From Cymbidium sinense (lineage: Eukaryota; Streptophyta; Magnoliopsida; Asparagales; Orchidaceae), in contig CM038221.1 in assembly GCA_021442155.1 (NCBI GenBank), positions 153,317,601 through 153,381,600 on the forward strand: a stretch of 64,000 nucleotides of DNA. Direction: 5' to 3'. The notes under the pieces were generated by a model. The model had not been told where the DNA came from. It saw only the letters and a list, made by a program, of their open reading frames with translations, and searched no databases. Each line of letters opens with the position of its first letter. The first letter of the stretch is position 1. The translations under genes were made by a program, and so were the position numbers. Below, one piece after another: positions 34,621-45,965 of this stretch.

Positions 34621-37599
34621 CCTATGCATGAGGTCACATTTGATTTGATTGCATGGTTTACGTATGTGATATGAAATTCTTCCTAAGTTGTAAGATGGGG
34701 ACATGTAGGAATAGATCTTGACAAATATTGTGTTCTTTTCAAATGAACATTTGTAAATCCCATGTAAATCCATGTAAGGTAAGGGAAGAGAACTTCACAT
34801 TACATACTTTATATTATCAACACATGCAAACTTATAGATACTTATAATTAATATCACTTCATATATTATTATTGATTTATGGGCTTTTAAAAATAGATTT
34901 TGATTTAATAGTAATAATAACTACACATATTTTTAATTTAAGTCAACACATACAATTTGACATAGAAGAAACTATTTTTTAATTAATTTTAAAAGAAATG
35001 AATTCATGATTTTATATGGCAAGCAATATTAAACATGATTGGAAAGAAATAAAGGAATATAAGCACATGATCTCACTCATCCCAATTAATTCCTAAGATA
35101 ATCACATTAAATAAAGCTATTTAAAATAAACTAAGATTCTTTAAAGACATTTTTAACTTTGAGTTTGGTTTGATTTAGGAAATATGAAGGAGGTTTGCTA
35201 ATCCTAATCCAATTCCTCATATGTGAATTAATTTGGTTTAATGAAGAATATTTAGGTTGATTTTATATTTTAATTAGGTTAAGGAATGAATTAAGTGAAT
35301 TAATTAACCATTACCTATATCACCTTAAGTTAATTAACTAATTAATAATAATCAAATATGATGTGCAACCACATGAAAAGTAAATTTGCAATGCTTCTAA
35401 GAAAAGAAAGAGGCCTAATGCAATCAGCTTATGATTAATAGTAAATTAGGCTTAAGGGATCTCACTTGACTACTTTTATGGTTTTCTCACATATGTGAGT
35501 AATTTTATTATCTCTCACCTTGGGTTATTGAACCCCCAAGGAGCTACCCAAGATCAATTAAAGGTTGCTCAGGTGTGAAGTAGATTTTAAATTGAGTTCA
35601 ATTAAGCTTATTAATTAGTTGATTGAATTATTTGATTACATTTTGATTAGGATCATGAAATTAATTTATGAAGAGGGATCAAGGACAAGGCCTCAATCCT
35701 TAATCCCCGTGTCATTTCAAACACTCAATTAGGCTCTGATTTTTTCTTGGAAATTAATTAATTAATTAAGCAATTAATTACCTGATTGATCATCAATTAA
35801 TTTAATTCCAAAAAGTGAAGGAAATCTAGGATATGAATTAGGAAAAATATCTCAATTACACTCCCTAAGTTTTCTTATTGTTTTACAAAGGTAATTAGGC
35901 TTAAATAATTAATTAAATCACTATTCATTTACTAATTATCACTAATTAAATTAAGAGAGTGATTAAAGTTTAATCAATTGATTTTCCTAATTAAGCAACC
36001 AATAAAATCCCAGAAGAATAGGAGAGTTAGAGGACATCCCCCTAAACATTCACATAAATTTTGAGATTAATTGGATGCTTAATTAAGGAGTAATTAAGCT
36101 AATTAGATTTTTAATTAAACCTTAATTAATCTAAAGTTACTATTCAAAATTTATTAATAATAATTTTTTTACATTATACTCTGAAATACCTTTAAAATGA
36201 GCCAAAGTTTGTATTTTTTTGGATATTTCTACAATTAGTTATGAATTTAAGAATTTTAGCCTTAAAAATTAATTAAAATAACCAAATCAAAGCCTTAAAC
36301 CCATCGAACCATGTGGCGGCTGACGCTGTGCGCTTTCCATGTGGCATGATGGGATTAGTTATTTAAGTTGTCACATCCGAAAGCTGACTCGGATGGCAGC
36401 GGATGCGATTTACAGTGGACCGTCCCATCTAAGATCGGACGACCACGATTTGATCCACAGTTTAGGAAAGAAAATAGAGGATCTAACGCGAGATCTAACC
36501 AGAGATGTTCATTTTGATCATGTGGAACGAACGGCTCAAGATATATCCCATTGGTGAGCGGCAAAAGATAGATGTCGTCCATCTTTCCTCGTTTGATCCG
36601 AGCTCACCCGAGCTCAAATTACCTCAAATTGATCCCACACCTTTGGAGAGGGGAGACGCACACATCTAACGATCAAAAACTCATGACATTTGAATTTACT
36701 TCACAAAATGCCAACCCATTTTTGCATACATGGCTCAATTTGCAAAATTATATCACCAGAGCTAATGCCCAGTAGTGGGTCGTCGAAGGTAGCTTCGCCT
36801 AGTTGAGGCAAGGCCCTGTTGAGAAGCTTTAAGCTCAATTTACGGTTAAGTGCTCAGTTGATCAATCCACACATACAAAGACCTCGGCTCTGATCGAACT
36901 TCTATCTCTGGTGCTCGGGAAGGCTTGAAGAAAGTTCAGTTGGCTTTGATAGAGTACGAGAATGGTATGGGTAAGAGGAATTTGAGAAAATGAGGGAGTA
37001 TTGCTTGAAAGAGTGATGTCTTATTTTGGCTTTGCTCGGGAATGTGCAATGTAGATCAAGGAGGGCTTGAGGGTGCTTGGGACTGCTCTGAGAGAGTTTG
37101 AAATTATCTTAGGAAGTCTCTCGATGTAATTGCCTTTATTTTTTGCTCGAATTGAGGGAGTATACCCCTCAATTGATCATGATGGATGGACGGTAGTGTG
37201 CGCACATTCTGTGCTAATTTGCCATCATCCATACGCCGAACCTGTCTCCATCAAGTTCAGCTTGCACGCCAGGGATGGGAGAAGTGATGGGAGGCTGCCA
37301 TGGATCCATTGTGAAAGGGTTGCAAAGGATTGGATCCATGGGGTGCTCAATTTAAGTTGGAGGTGAGTCAACTCACCTCCCAAAGGTCCATGGCCGACCT
37401 AGAGTGGGTTAGGTGGGATGTGGGTAAGGAGAAGGGTCAATTGACTACTAAGGGGCTGGCATGGGGATGGGAGAGTTGACTTGGCTTGAATCTATTAGTT
37501 TTGAAGCTTAAATCTCATGGTTTATGGCTATTCCCATTGGGTGGGGCCCACTTGGCTTTTGGGGAGTTCTTGGGTTGACCTAGGTTGAGTTCAAGTTGA

Positions 37600-39300
37600 A
37601 TTAGATCAGCCCACAAGCTTCCATAAATTGGATTCGAGTGGTTTGGCTTAGATTGGTCAAATGGGTTCAATTTGTGCTAGGTTGAGTTGGGTTGAACAAT
37701 TGGTCAAATTGTGTCAAACCAAGGCTTAGGTTAGGTTCATATGATAATTTGGGATGTTTTGTTCAATTGGTTTGAGTTGGTTTGGCCTAGGTTTAGATTT
37801 TGACTCATTTAGGTTCAAAAGAGTCAAATTGGTCAAGTTGACCAATTTGACCAATTTGACCAAATTGGGTTAGGTTAAGTGTTGGGTCAAGTTTAATTGG
37901 TCAATTGAAAATGATTGTATGCTTTGGTTTTATTTAATTTGGATTTAATTTAAATTTTGGCCAATTTGACCCTTTAGGTCAATTTGGGCTAGATTGGGTC
38001 AAGTTGACCAATTGGTCAACTTTCAATTATGGCTTTGGTCAAGTTCAATAAGTGATTTGGAATGAACTTGAGCCATTTGTTGCAATCAATTTAGATCAAA
38101 TCATGATTTAACCAATTTTAGCCTTTTAGGCCAATTTGGGTCAACTTAGGTCAAGTGACCAATTGGACTTGGTTTGGCTCAATTGATGGTTTGGTATGTT
38201 CAATCATTGATTATGAATGGGTTTGAGTCAATGGTTTTAATCAAATTATCATATGATGGATTTTGGCTAGTTTGGATTTCATTTGGTTTAAATGTTGACT
38301 TGGTCAAAGGCTATGTTTGACATGGTTTGACCCAATTCAATGCAATTAATCACCTTGGGATGATTGTTGGTTATGATTGAAGGTTCAGGTAGGCTTGGTT
38401 CAATCAAATTTGGGTTAGATTAGAACTTGGCTCAAGAAGGTCCTTTAGGTCACTTTGAGTCAACTGGACCTAAATGGGTCCATTGGCTTGATCAAGGCTT
38501 GATTCAAGTTCACTTGAACTCACATATGGGCTTATAATGGAAATATAAATCCAAAAGCAAGTGGTTTGGAGCTATATAGGTTTTGGTTCATATGACAATT
38601 TCAAGTCAAAAGGCCTAACTTGGGTTTGATTTGGGTTAGCTTGGATTTTGTTTGATAATGGTGGTTTATGTTTATATTTGGATCAATGATTGAAGGAATG
38701 ATTGAATCATGAAGAAATCCATGGATTTTGAGTTGATTTAGATATCATTTAGCTAGGTTCAAAAGTTTGGCTAAAATGGCTAAAATTAGGAATTTGATTT
38801 GATTTGGATTTGGTTTGGACCATTTGAATTTATATTTCATTTATATTTTGAATATAAATGAAGATATAAATTGATTATGAAAAAATCACTTGAGTTTGGA
38901 GTGATTTGGAGGCAATTTTGACCAAGTTAAGGGATGTAGGTCAAAAAGGGCTTAAGTAGAGAATTAGTTTGATTTGATTCATTTTGATTTGACTTAAATG
39001 ATTTGAATTTAGATTTCATTTATATCTATGAATATAAATGAAGGAATGATTGATTTATGAAGAAATCAATCAAATTTGGGTTAGCTAAGCATATGAAGGT
39101 GGTTTACATGGCTTACGAAGGGATTTTGGAATTTGAATTTGATTATGGGTTTCAATCACTTGGAGTTTGGAATTGATTTATGATTTGGAATTTGGATTTT
39201 GGGATAATCAATTGAATTAGGGTTGATTTGAATTTGGTTAAGGCTAAGTCCATAAGATAAAATCAAAGAGCTTAGGAAGGGATTTGGAGTTTGAATTTAA
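37600..39300. repeat. GGTCAA/TTGACC-rich segment of the giant LTR
   Basis: Counterpart of 26,000-26,960. It contains a dense palindromic cluster at 37,828-37,866 in which GGTCAA and TTGACC alternate, able to fold on itself. Over 20 W-box-like hexamers fall between 37,640 and 38,480 by eye. Further right it grades into ATTTGGATTTGG-like low complexity. Confidence 0.7.
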
Positions 39301-39601
39301 TCCTAGGTTTCAATCATTGAAAGTTGGATTTGATTTTAAAATTTGGATTTAAATTTGAGGTTTGGCTTGAAAGAAGGAAGCAAGGATTGGATTTAGGCTA
39401 TAGGGTAGGAAAGCCCTTCTAAATCCCTAAGGCACAACCATTCTTATGGTTAACTCTTATAAGTCTCTAGGGTTAGGTTAAGTGTTCACCTAATTACTAA
39501 AAGTGTCTTAGGACTAAAAAATTATTAGTGTCTACAAGAGTCCTAGATCTATGATGAAAAAATTGAGAGCTCACACCAAAAGTGAGGTCAACAAACATGT
39601 T

Positions 39602-39940
39602 ATTCAATGTCTAATCGCATGCATCTAGGAGCTTGCTTAATAGGGTTATTGTCAGGTTGTATCACTAGCTTATGAACCGCTATGTTAGGAGCTAATCCAG
39701 GCATTTCTTCATAAACCTATGCAAAGCAATCCTTAAACTCAATGAGTAGCCTAACTAAGACATTGATTTTAGTTTCATTCAACAAGGAACTGATGTATGT
39801 CAGGCACGGATTATTTTTAGTTCCCAAGTTGATTTCTTTGAGTTCATCGGTGGTTGAAGGTGCTTTTAATGAAGGAGAAAAAGTACCATAAGAAGAAGAA
39901 GATGGCTTTATGGGCCAATCCAAATTCAAATGAATCAAGT
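39602..39940 (-). pseudogene. Element D reverse transcriptase, N-terminal part
   Basis: The region linking protease to RT in gypsy elements: DELKEINLGTKNNPCLTYIS and LIEFKDCFA (39,938-39,717), then YEEMPGLAP and NIAVHKLVI, ending at MRLDIE beside the ATTCA at 39,602. The reading resumes at 31,520 in the other RT part, which shows that the intervening 8.1 kb is an insertion. On its right it is abruptly joined to plus-strand copia gag at about 39,941, so the D protease and Gag C-terminus are missing here. Confidence 0.87.
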
Positions 39941-39944
39941 ACTT

Positions 39945-40440
39945 GCTCGTTCGATGAGGAGGTCAACATATGTCTTATGGAAAATGGAGAATCTGACTTA
40001 GATTCTTAAGAGGTATGTAATGATATATCTTATGATGAATTAGATGATGCTTTTAATGATTTAGTTATTGAATATAAAAAATTAAAAAGAAAATACAAAA
40101 CCTTAGAAAAGGAACATAAAAATTTAGATATGCATTTTTGTGTTTAAAAAAATGAATGTGATAATTTAAAAAGTAAAAATACTTCTTTATTAAATTGTTC
40201 CTTACTTGTATGTAAACTTGAAAGAGAGAATATCTTGTCAAAAGCAAGATTAGAATTATGTTTGAAATCACAAGTTCTTTATAATACTTCATCAAGAAAA
40301 ACATTTAATAAAAATTATTTGCATCATACACATCTCACTCATATACGATAATTATATAAGTCATATGCAAACACTAATGTTTGGTGCAACTATTGTGATA
40401 GAAAAGGGCATATTTCATTTGATTGCTATGCATAAAATTA
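39945..40440 (+). pseudogene. Copia Gag, C-terminal part
   Basis: Reads NICLMENGESDL, DELDDAFNDLVIEYKKLK (a Lys/Glu-rich coiled coil near 40,035-40,110), and the zinc knuckle WCNYCDRKGHISFDCY at about 40,383-40,430. All four CCHC ligands are present. Interrupted by stops. The N-terminal half is absent because of the junction at 39,941. Confidence 0.8.
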
Positions 40441-40609
40441 CAAAATAAGCAATCATCTTATGTATGGGTACCAAAAAAAACTACACAAACCATGCATGCT
40501 AGAGATCTTGCTTCAAATGTTGAATGTGGACCCAAACATGTTTGGGTTCCAAAAGTTAACATGTGAATTTCTATTGTAGGAATGCCTTCAAAGCAAAATC
40601 AAAGAAGGC

Positions 40610-40999
40610 ATGTGGTACTTGGACAATGGATTTTCAAGACATATGACGGGAGATAAAGATAAATTCATGACTTTAGAATCAAGTGATGGAGGATTTGTAA
40701 CATATGGAGATAATGCAAAGGGAAAGATCATTGACATTGGTTCTATTTGTAAGAATTCTATCACTTTAGATAAAGTTTTTCTAGTTGAAGAATTAAAACA
40801 CAATTTAATTTCTATTAGTCAATTATGTGATAAAGATTTGAATGTAGTATTTCATGCATCATATTGCATTATAAAAAATAATGAAAATGTTTTGTTAGTA
40901 GGAAAAAGATATAAAAATATTTATGTCATTGATATAGATAGCTTTCATAATGTGAATTTGAATTTACTTTGTTTTAAAAGCACTCATGATGATATATGA
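40610..40999 (+). pseudogene. Copia protease region
   Basis: Open 129-codon segment beginning WYLDNGFSRHMTGDKDKF. The family's catalytic box here is D(S/T)G; this copy has DNG, so the catalytic neighbourhood is altered. SICKNSITLDKVFLVEELKH and NLISISQLCD follow, the usual end of the protease domain. It ends at a stop just before the HRRLCHIN integrase knuckle. Confidence 0.85.
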
Positions 41000-41640
41000 T
41001 TATGACATAGGAGGCTATGTCATATTAACATGCAGACACTTAATAAAATTGTCAAACTTGATTTAGTAGTTGGATTGCCTAAATTAAATTTTCATTCAAA
41101 CTATGTTTGTGATGCATGTATTCATGGTAAGCATTCTAGAAGCTCATTTAAAAGTAAAAATATTATTTCTACTTCTAGACCTCTAGAATTATTGTACATG
41201 GATTTATTTGGTCCTATTAGCACCACTAGCTTAGGTGGAAAAAATTATGATTTTGTGATTGTTGATGATTTCTCTAGATATACTTGAGTTTTATTTGTAA
41301 CTTACAAGGATGATATTTTTGGTGAGTTTAAAAAGTCTTTAAATATATTCAAAGAGAACAAGGTCTTTTGATTAATAGGGTTGAAACTGATCATGGTGGC
41401 GAATTTGAAACTAAATTATTTGAGGATTATTTTAATGAACATGGGATTAGACATAATTTTTCTGCACCTAGAACTCCCCAACAAAATGAAGTAGTAGAGA
41501 GAAAAAATAGAACTTTAATTGAATTAAGTAGATCCATGCTTAATGAGTATAAAATTGCCAAAATATTTTTGGGCAAAAGCAGTAAATACTGCATGTTATG
41601 TGATGAATATGATTTATTTTAGATGAATTTTGAAGAAGAC
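41000..41640 (+). pseudogene. Copia integrase
   Basis: Zinc-binding part HRRLCHIN near 41,005-41,035 and CDACIHGKHSR near 41,108-41,145. The core has LLYMDLFGPI (first Asp), VETDHGGEF (second Asp) and TPQQNEVVERKNRTL (Glu), so the D,D,E triad is readable. A stop at 41,287 and a frame change before 41,368 split the core; a tryptophan codon is a stop near 41,003 and another before 41,287. Confidence 0.88.
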
Positions 41641-42099
41641 ACCCTATGAATTGTTTTTTTTTGGAAAGAAGCCTAAGATTGAACACTTTCATGTATTTGG
41701 ATGTAAATGCTTTATTTTGAATAATGGAAAAGAGCATTTAGGTAGGTTTGATTGCAAATCGATGATGATATTTTCTTAGGATACTCTCTTTAGTAGAGCT
41801 TATAGAGTTTTCAATAAGAGAAAATGATAAAAGAATCAATACATGTTTTTTTGATGAAAATTTAATTGATCCTATTAGAAATGAAGTGATTGATGAAGAG
41901 ATTGATAATTTTAAGAAAATATCTTTAGAAGATAATGTGGATGATTCATTGCCTAAAGAATGGAAATATAATAAAAATCATCCAAAGGAACTAATTATAG
42001 GAGATCCTTTAAAAGGAGTTATGACAAGAAGACATAGTAGAGAGGTTGTAGATCATTCAACATTTTTATCTGAGGTTGAACCTAAAAATTTAGAAGAAG

Positions 42100-43590
42100 C
42101 ATTAAATGATAATTTTTGGATTATTGTAATGGAAGAGGAGTTGAATCAATTTGTAAGAAATGATGTTTGGGAATTAGTCCCAAGACCCCAAGATCAAAAT
42201 GTTATTGGAACAAAATGGGTCTTTAGCTAGATGATTCAGATTGTATTGTTAGAAATAAAGCTAGGTTAGTTGCACAAGGGTACACACAAGTTGAAGGTAT
42301 AGATTTTGAAGAATCTTTTGCACCCGTTGCAAGACTAGAAGCTATCAGGTTACTCCTTGCTTATGCTTATTTTAGAAATTTTAAACTTTTTCAAATGGAT
42401 GTCAAAAGTGCATTTTTGAATGGATTTATTGACCAAAATGTATTTATAAAGCAACCACATGGATTTGAGAGCCTTGATTGTCCAAATCATGTGTATAAAT
42501 TAAAGAAAGCTTTATAAAGTTTAAAAAGGCTCCTCGTGCTTGGTATGATAGGTTAAGTAAATTTTATATATCACAGATTTAGAAAGGGTAGAGTAGATAC
42601 CACCTAATTCCATAAGAGCATAGATGATGATTTGATTATGGTACAAGTGTATGTAGATGATATATTATTTGAAAGTACAAATGAATCTTTATGCCATGAG
42701 TTCTCATCGTTGATGTCTAAAGAGTTTGAAATGAGTATGATGGGAGAACTTAATTTTTTCTTAGGTCTTCAAGTGAAGCAACAAGAAAATGGCACATTCA
42801 TCTATCAAACCAAGTACACAAATAAATTGCTTGAGAGGTTTGACATGAAAAGATTTAAATCTAATAAAACTCCTATGAGCCCATCTACAAAATTAGATTT
42901 AGATGAATTAGGAAAATCTGTTGATCAAAAACTTTATAGAAGTATGATAGGTTCACTTTTATACCTTGCTGCTAGTAGGCCTAATATTATGTTTGATGTT
43001 TTTTTGTGTGCTCATTTTCAGGTCAACCTGAAAGAATCTCATTTAATAGCAGTCAAGCATATCTTTTGATATTTGATAAGCACTACTAGGTTAAGTTTAT
43101 GGTATCCTAAAAATTCTTTATCATGTGATTTGGTTGCTTATTATGATGCTAATTTTGTAGGATGCAAAGTAGATAGAAAAAGCACATATAGCACATGCCA
43201 TTTTTTAGGATCATCACTTGTATCTTGGTCATCTAGGAAACAAAATTTTGTAGCTTTATCCACTGCTGGGGTTGAGTACGTAGTCGGTAGTTGTGTTGCT
43301 CAGGTCCTTTGGTTAAAGCAACAATTAGAAGATTTTGGTATTAAGCAAGATCACATTCTAGTTGATTAATCAATACTAGTGCTATTAGTTTGACTAAAAT
43401 CCTATCCACTCCACCAAGCATATAGAAATTAGACATCATTTTATTAGGGACCATGTTTTCAAAGGTCATGTTAATATTAATTTCATTAATATCGATATAC
43501 AAATTGCAGATATTTTTACAAAACCCTTACCAGAAGAACGTTTTTATACTTTAAGACACATGCTTGGAATGTTTGATCCTAATATTTAAA
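42100..43590 (+). pseudogene. Copia reverse transcriptase and RNase H
   Basis: RT starts EEELNQFVRNDVWELVPRP near 42,130 and runs through [25 protein letters not shown] and [12 protein letters not shown]. The catalytic YVDDILF is near 42,652, followed by FFLGLQVKQ and SLLYLAASRPNI. RNase H follows with DLVAYYDANFVGC, STCHFLGSSLVSWSSRKQ and EYVVGSCVAQVLWL. The polyprotein ends with TKPLPEERFYTLRHMLGM near 43,570. Several stops and frame changes occur, notably near 42,230 and 42,540. Confidence 0.9.
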
Positions 43591-43810
43591 ATTATATGTA
43601 GCTTGTTCTCACTTTTTGATGTTGTCAAAAGGGGGAGAAGAGTAAAATATTGGTTAGTATTAAGTCTATTTTATGTATACATTTAGGAGGAGCAACATTA
43701 TTCATCTCTTGTGCATAAATTTTTTTTAGAAGAGAATTTTTTCAAAACTATGATGAAAGGTCAATTTGCACCTTCATCAAAATCAATACCCAACATTAGT
43801 TTGTCATCAT

Positions 43811-43823
43811 CAAAAGGGGAGAT
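43811..43823 (+). other. Polypurine tract of copia element
   Basis: CAAAAGGGGAGAT directly precedes the LTR start TGTTGGC. A second purine run, CAAAAGGGGGAGAAG, lies at 43,626-43,640, a doubling often seen in this copia group. It primes plus-strand cDNA synthesis in the family. Confidence 0.75.
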
Positions 43824-45965
43824 TGTTGGCTTAATGAGCCTCATGTTCAATCTGATCAATTTTGATGATAACAAATGAATGTTTGGATGTTCTAATTAAT
43901 GTTTTTATGTGTTTCAGATATATCAATTACTAATTACATATCTTATACATCTCATAATATGTCTGAGGAAATTGCAAGAGGAGAAGAATGAAAGATAGAT
44001 CAAATTGGATAATGTGAAGCTCAAAATATAATATTTTAGGTCTTATGCATGAATCAATTTGCTCACAACTTAACATATTATTTTAATGAGGTTAATTTAT
44101 ATAAATCTCTATCGAATTAACATTCAATTATATGTTTCATACATAGCATTTGAATTGTCAAAATAATAAATGATAATGACTATTAAGTGTAATTATTTTA
44201 TTTACTTAATATAATTAACTATTTTAATTTAATTTGATGGTTATATGATAATTAACATATGTATAACTATATATAAATTATATCATAATATTTAAATGTC
44301 ACATGTCAAAATTAACAAAAATAAATGAAATTTTGTATTTTAGCCAAAGTCATTTTATAATCAAGAAATTTATATTTGATTTCATCTCGAATGGATTCCT
44401 TGGATTTTTTTTCCTTTAATTTGATAGGTCACATGACCCACGTTTAATTAAAATTAAATTTATTATGACTTTTTAAATATTAGCTGATTTTAATAATGAA
44501 TGCATGCTACATGCTTTGAATATATTAAGAGCCATATTTGATTATTTTTTACTTGCCCATATGAATAGCCAAATTTTGGCTACTTTAATTTAATATTTAT
44601 TTAATATAGATTATATTTTTATTGAATATTAAATTATCGCATGATAGCATGAGGTTAGAATAATATTTTTTTTGAAATAATTCAAATGACCTTCTTGCGT
44701 ATAAATAACCCTTATTCTCTTCATGAAAGCATTCCTCATTCAAAATTCAAAATCCCTCCAGCAAATCTAAGAGAAAATTTCTTAGATTTTCCTTCCATGT
44801 GTTCTCTAAATATTGCAAGATCAAATTCTTGATTTGGAAGCTTCAACATCTTCAACTAACAAGCTTTCTCAAATTACTTGAGTTTATTTTCTTGATCTTA
44901 ATCCTTTTTAGTTGTTCATGCTATTTTCACCATCTATTTATTCTTTCTAATTTATACTTTCTGGTGGATTAGCCTTTGGACATTATTTCTCACATCAAAG
45001 TTTCTCAATCATCTTTTTGTAAAAAAATCTTCTGATAGTTTGTAGGATTTATTTCAACTTGTTAAAATTTTTAACTTCCTACAAATTTCTTTTGATTTCT
45101 TGAAATATTTCTTCATTAATCTTATTTTGAAAGATCATTTTTTCTTAGATCTATTTTAGAAGTATATTTTAAGCATTTTAAATTAAATTATTATGTTGAA
45201 ATTATTTTCATATTTGCTAGATCTCTCTTTTTAATTAAAAGCTTACTAGCCTACTTAGATCTATTATATACTTATTTTATTCAAGTATTTTATGATCATT
45301 AGCTTTAATTGAAAGAATCTTTTTGGTTAAAATAAAATAAATTATTCTTTATTGAAATTTATTTTATTGTGCAAAAGAATATTATGAATTTATTCTGAAA
45401 TAATTTTTATATTAGTCTACAAATTGTAATAACATAAACATCTTAGTAAAATCACTTTAAGATATTTATTTTATTATTTCTTATCAATATTAAGTGAGCA
45501 TTTTATCTTGTCAAAATATTTTAAGTGATCATTCATAAGTTGTGAGATCATTTTTTGAATTGGATAGCTTGGTATATTTGTGAGAGATTTATTTTATCAA
45601 AATTTATGTATTTTTTTTTTGTCTTTGTAAAATTATATTGGGGTTGTACTACTTTGTGTAGAGTACATATTATAGGAGTTGTACTAGTTATAGGAGAGTA
45701 CTATTTATAAGCTATTTTTACATTTAGTGAATTCTATAGGGTGGCTATGGGCGTGGAATGGTTGGGTTTAATTTGAACCACATAAAATTGTGTTCTATTG
45801 TCTCTCTCTTTACTTCTTGTACTTTTATTTTTTGCATTAAGAATTGTATCTTGTCATTATAAAATCAAAATTAATTTTATACTAAAATTAAAATTTAAGA
45901 TTTAAGTTTTAAAATTTTAATATCACCCAATTCACCCCCCCCTCTTGGGTGCTATAGTGACTCAC
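43824..45965 (+). repeat. 3' LTR of copia element
   Basis: Starts TGTTGGCTTAATGAGCC after the polypurine tract and ends near the CACCCCCCCTCTTGGGTG block at about 45,930-45,965, beyond which minus-strand gag of element D begins. The exact end is uncertain by about 10 bases because the 5' LTR is missing. Confidence 0.78.
44700..44730 (+). promoter_or_regulatory. TATA box in copia LTR
   Basis: TATAAATA at 44,700, followed about 30 bases on by a CA-rich start region (TTCATGAAAGCATTC), fits a plant RNA polymerase II core promoter at the U3/R border. It is inferred from sequence and position only. Confidence 0.5.

Larger units (their letters stand above)
31521..39601 (-). mobile_element. 8.1 kb gene-less LTR copy inserted in RT of element D (solo LTR)
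   Basis: Separates the two parts of element D's RT and is bordered by ATTCA on each side (31,516-31,520 and 39,602-39,606). Its left part aligns with the 5' LTR of D (48,656-51,180), its right part with the truncated 3' LTR (23,940-27,395), and in inverted orientation with the LTR of E (51,180-56,515). It has no gag or pol. The minus-strand start TGTTGACCTCAC and end ACAGACACA look like LTR termini, each a few bases inside the ATTCA repeats. The simplest reading is a solo LTR left by recombination. A non-autonomous element of unknown layout is the alternative. Confidence 0.75.
39941..45965 (+). mobile_element. Ty1/copia element, 5' end lost (Tork/SIRE-like)
   Basis: Plus-strand copia element with partial gag (39,945-40,440), protease region (40,600-41,000), integrase (41,000-41,620), RT and RNase H (42,100-43,590) and a 2.1 kb 3' LTR (43,824 to about 45,965). 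The 5' LTR and the start of gag are missing: coding sequence begins mid-Gag directly against element D's RT. The other side abuts element D's gag, so copia landed in D. Wording such as RHMTGD, TPQQNEVVERKNRTL and TKPLPEERF, and the long LTR with an AAAAGGGG polypurine tract, suggest the Tork/SIRE group. Several stops make it inactive. Confidence 0.88.

Noticed and set aside
36339..37366. Several 67-78 codon frames in the giant LTR
   Set aside because: They overlap on both strands, lack known motifs, and the homologous segments at 24,800-25,800 and 51,400-52,600 do not keep them open.
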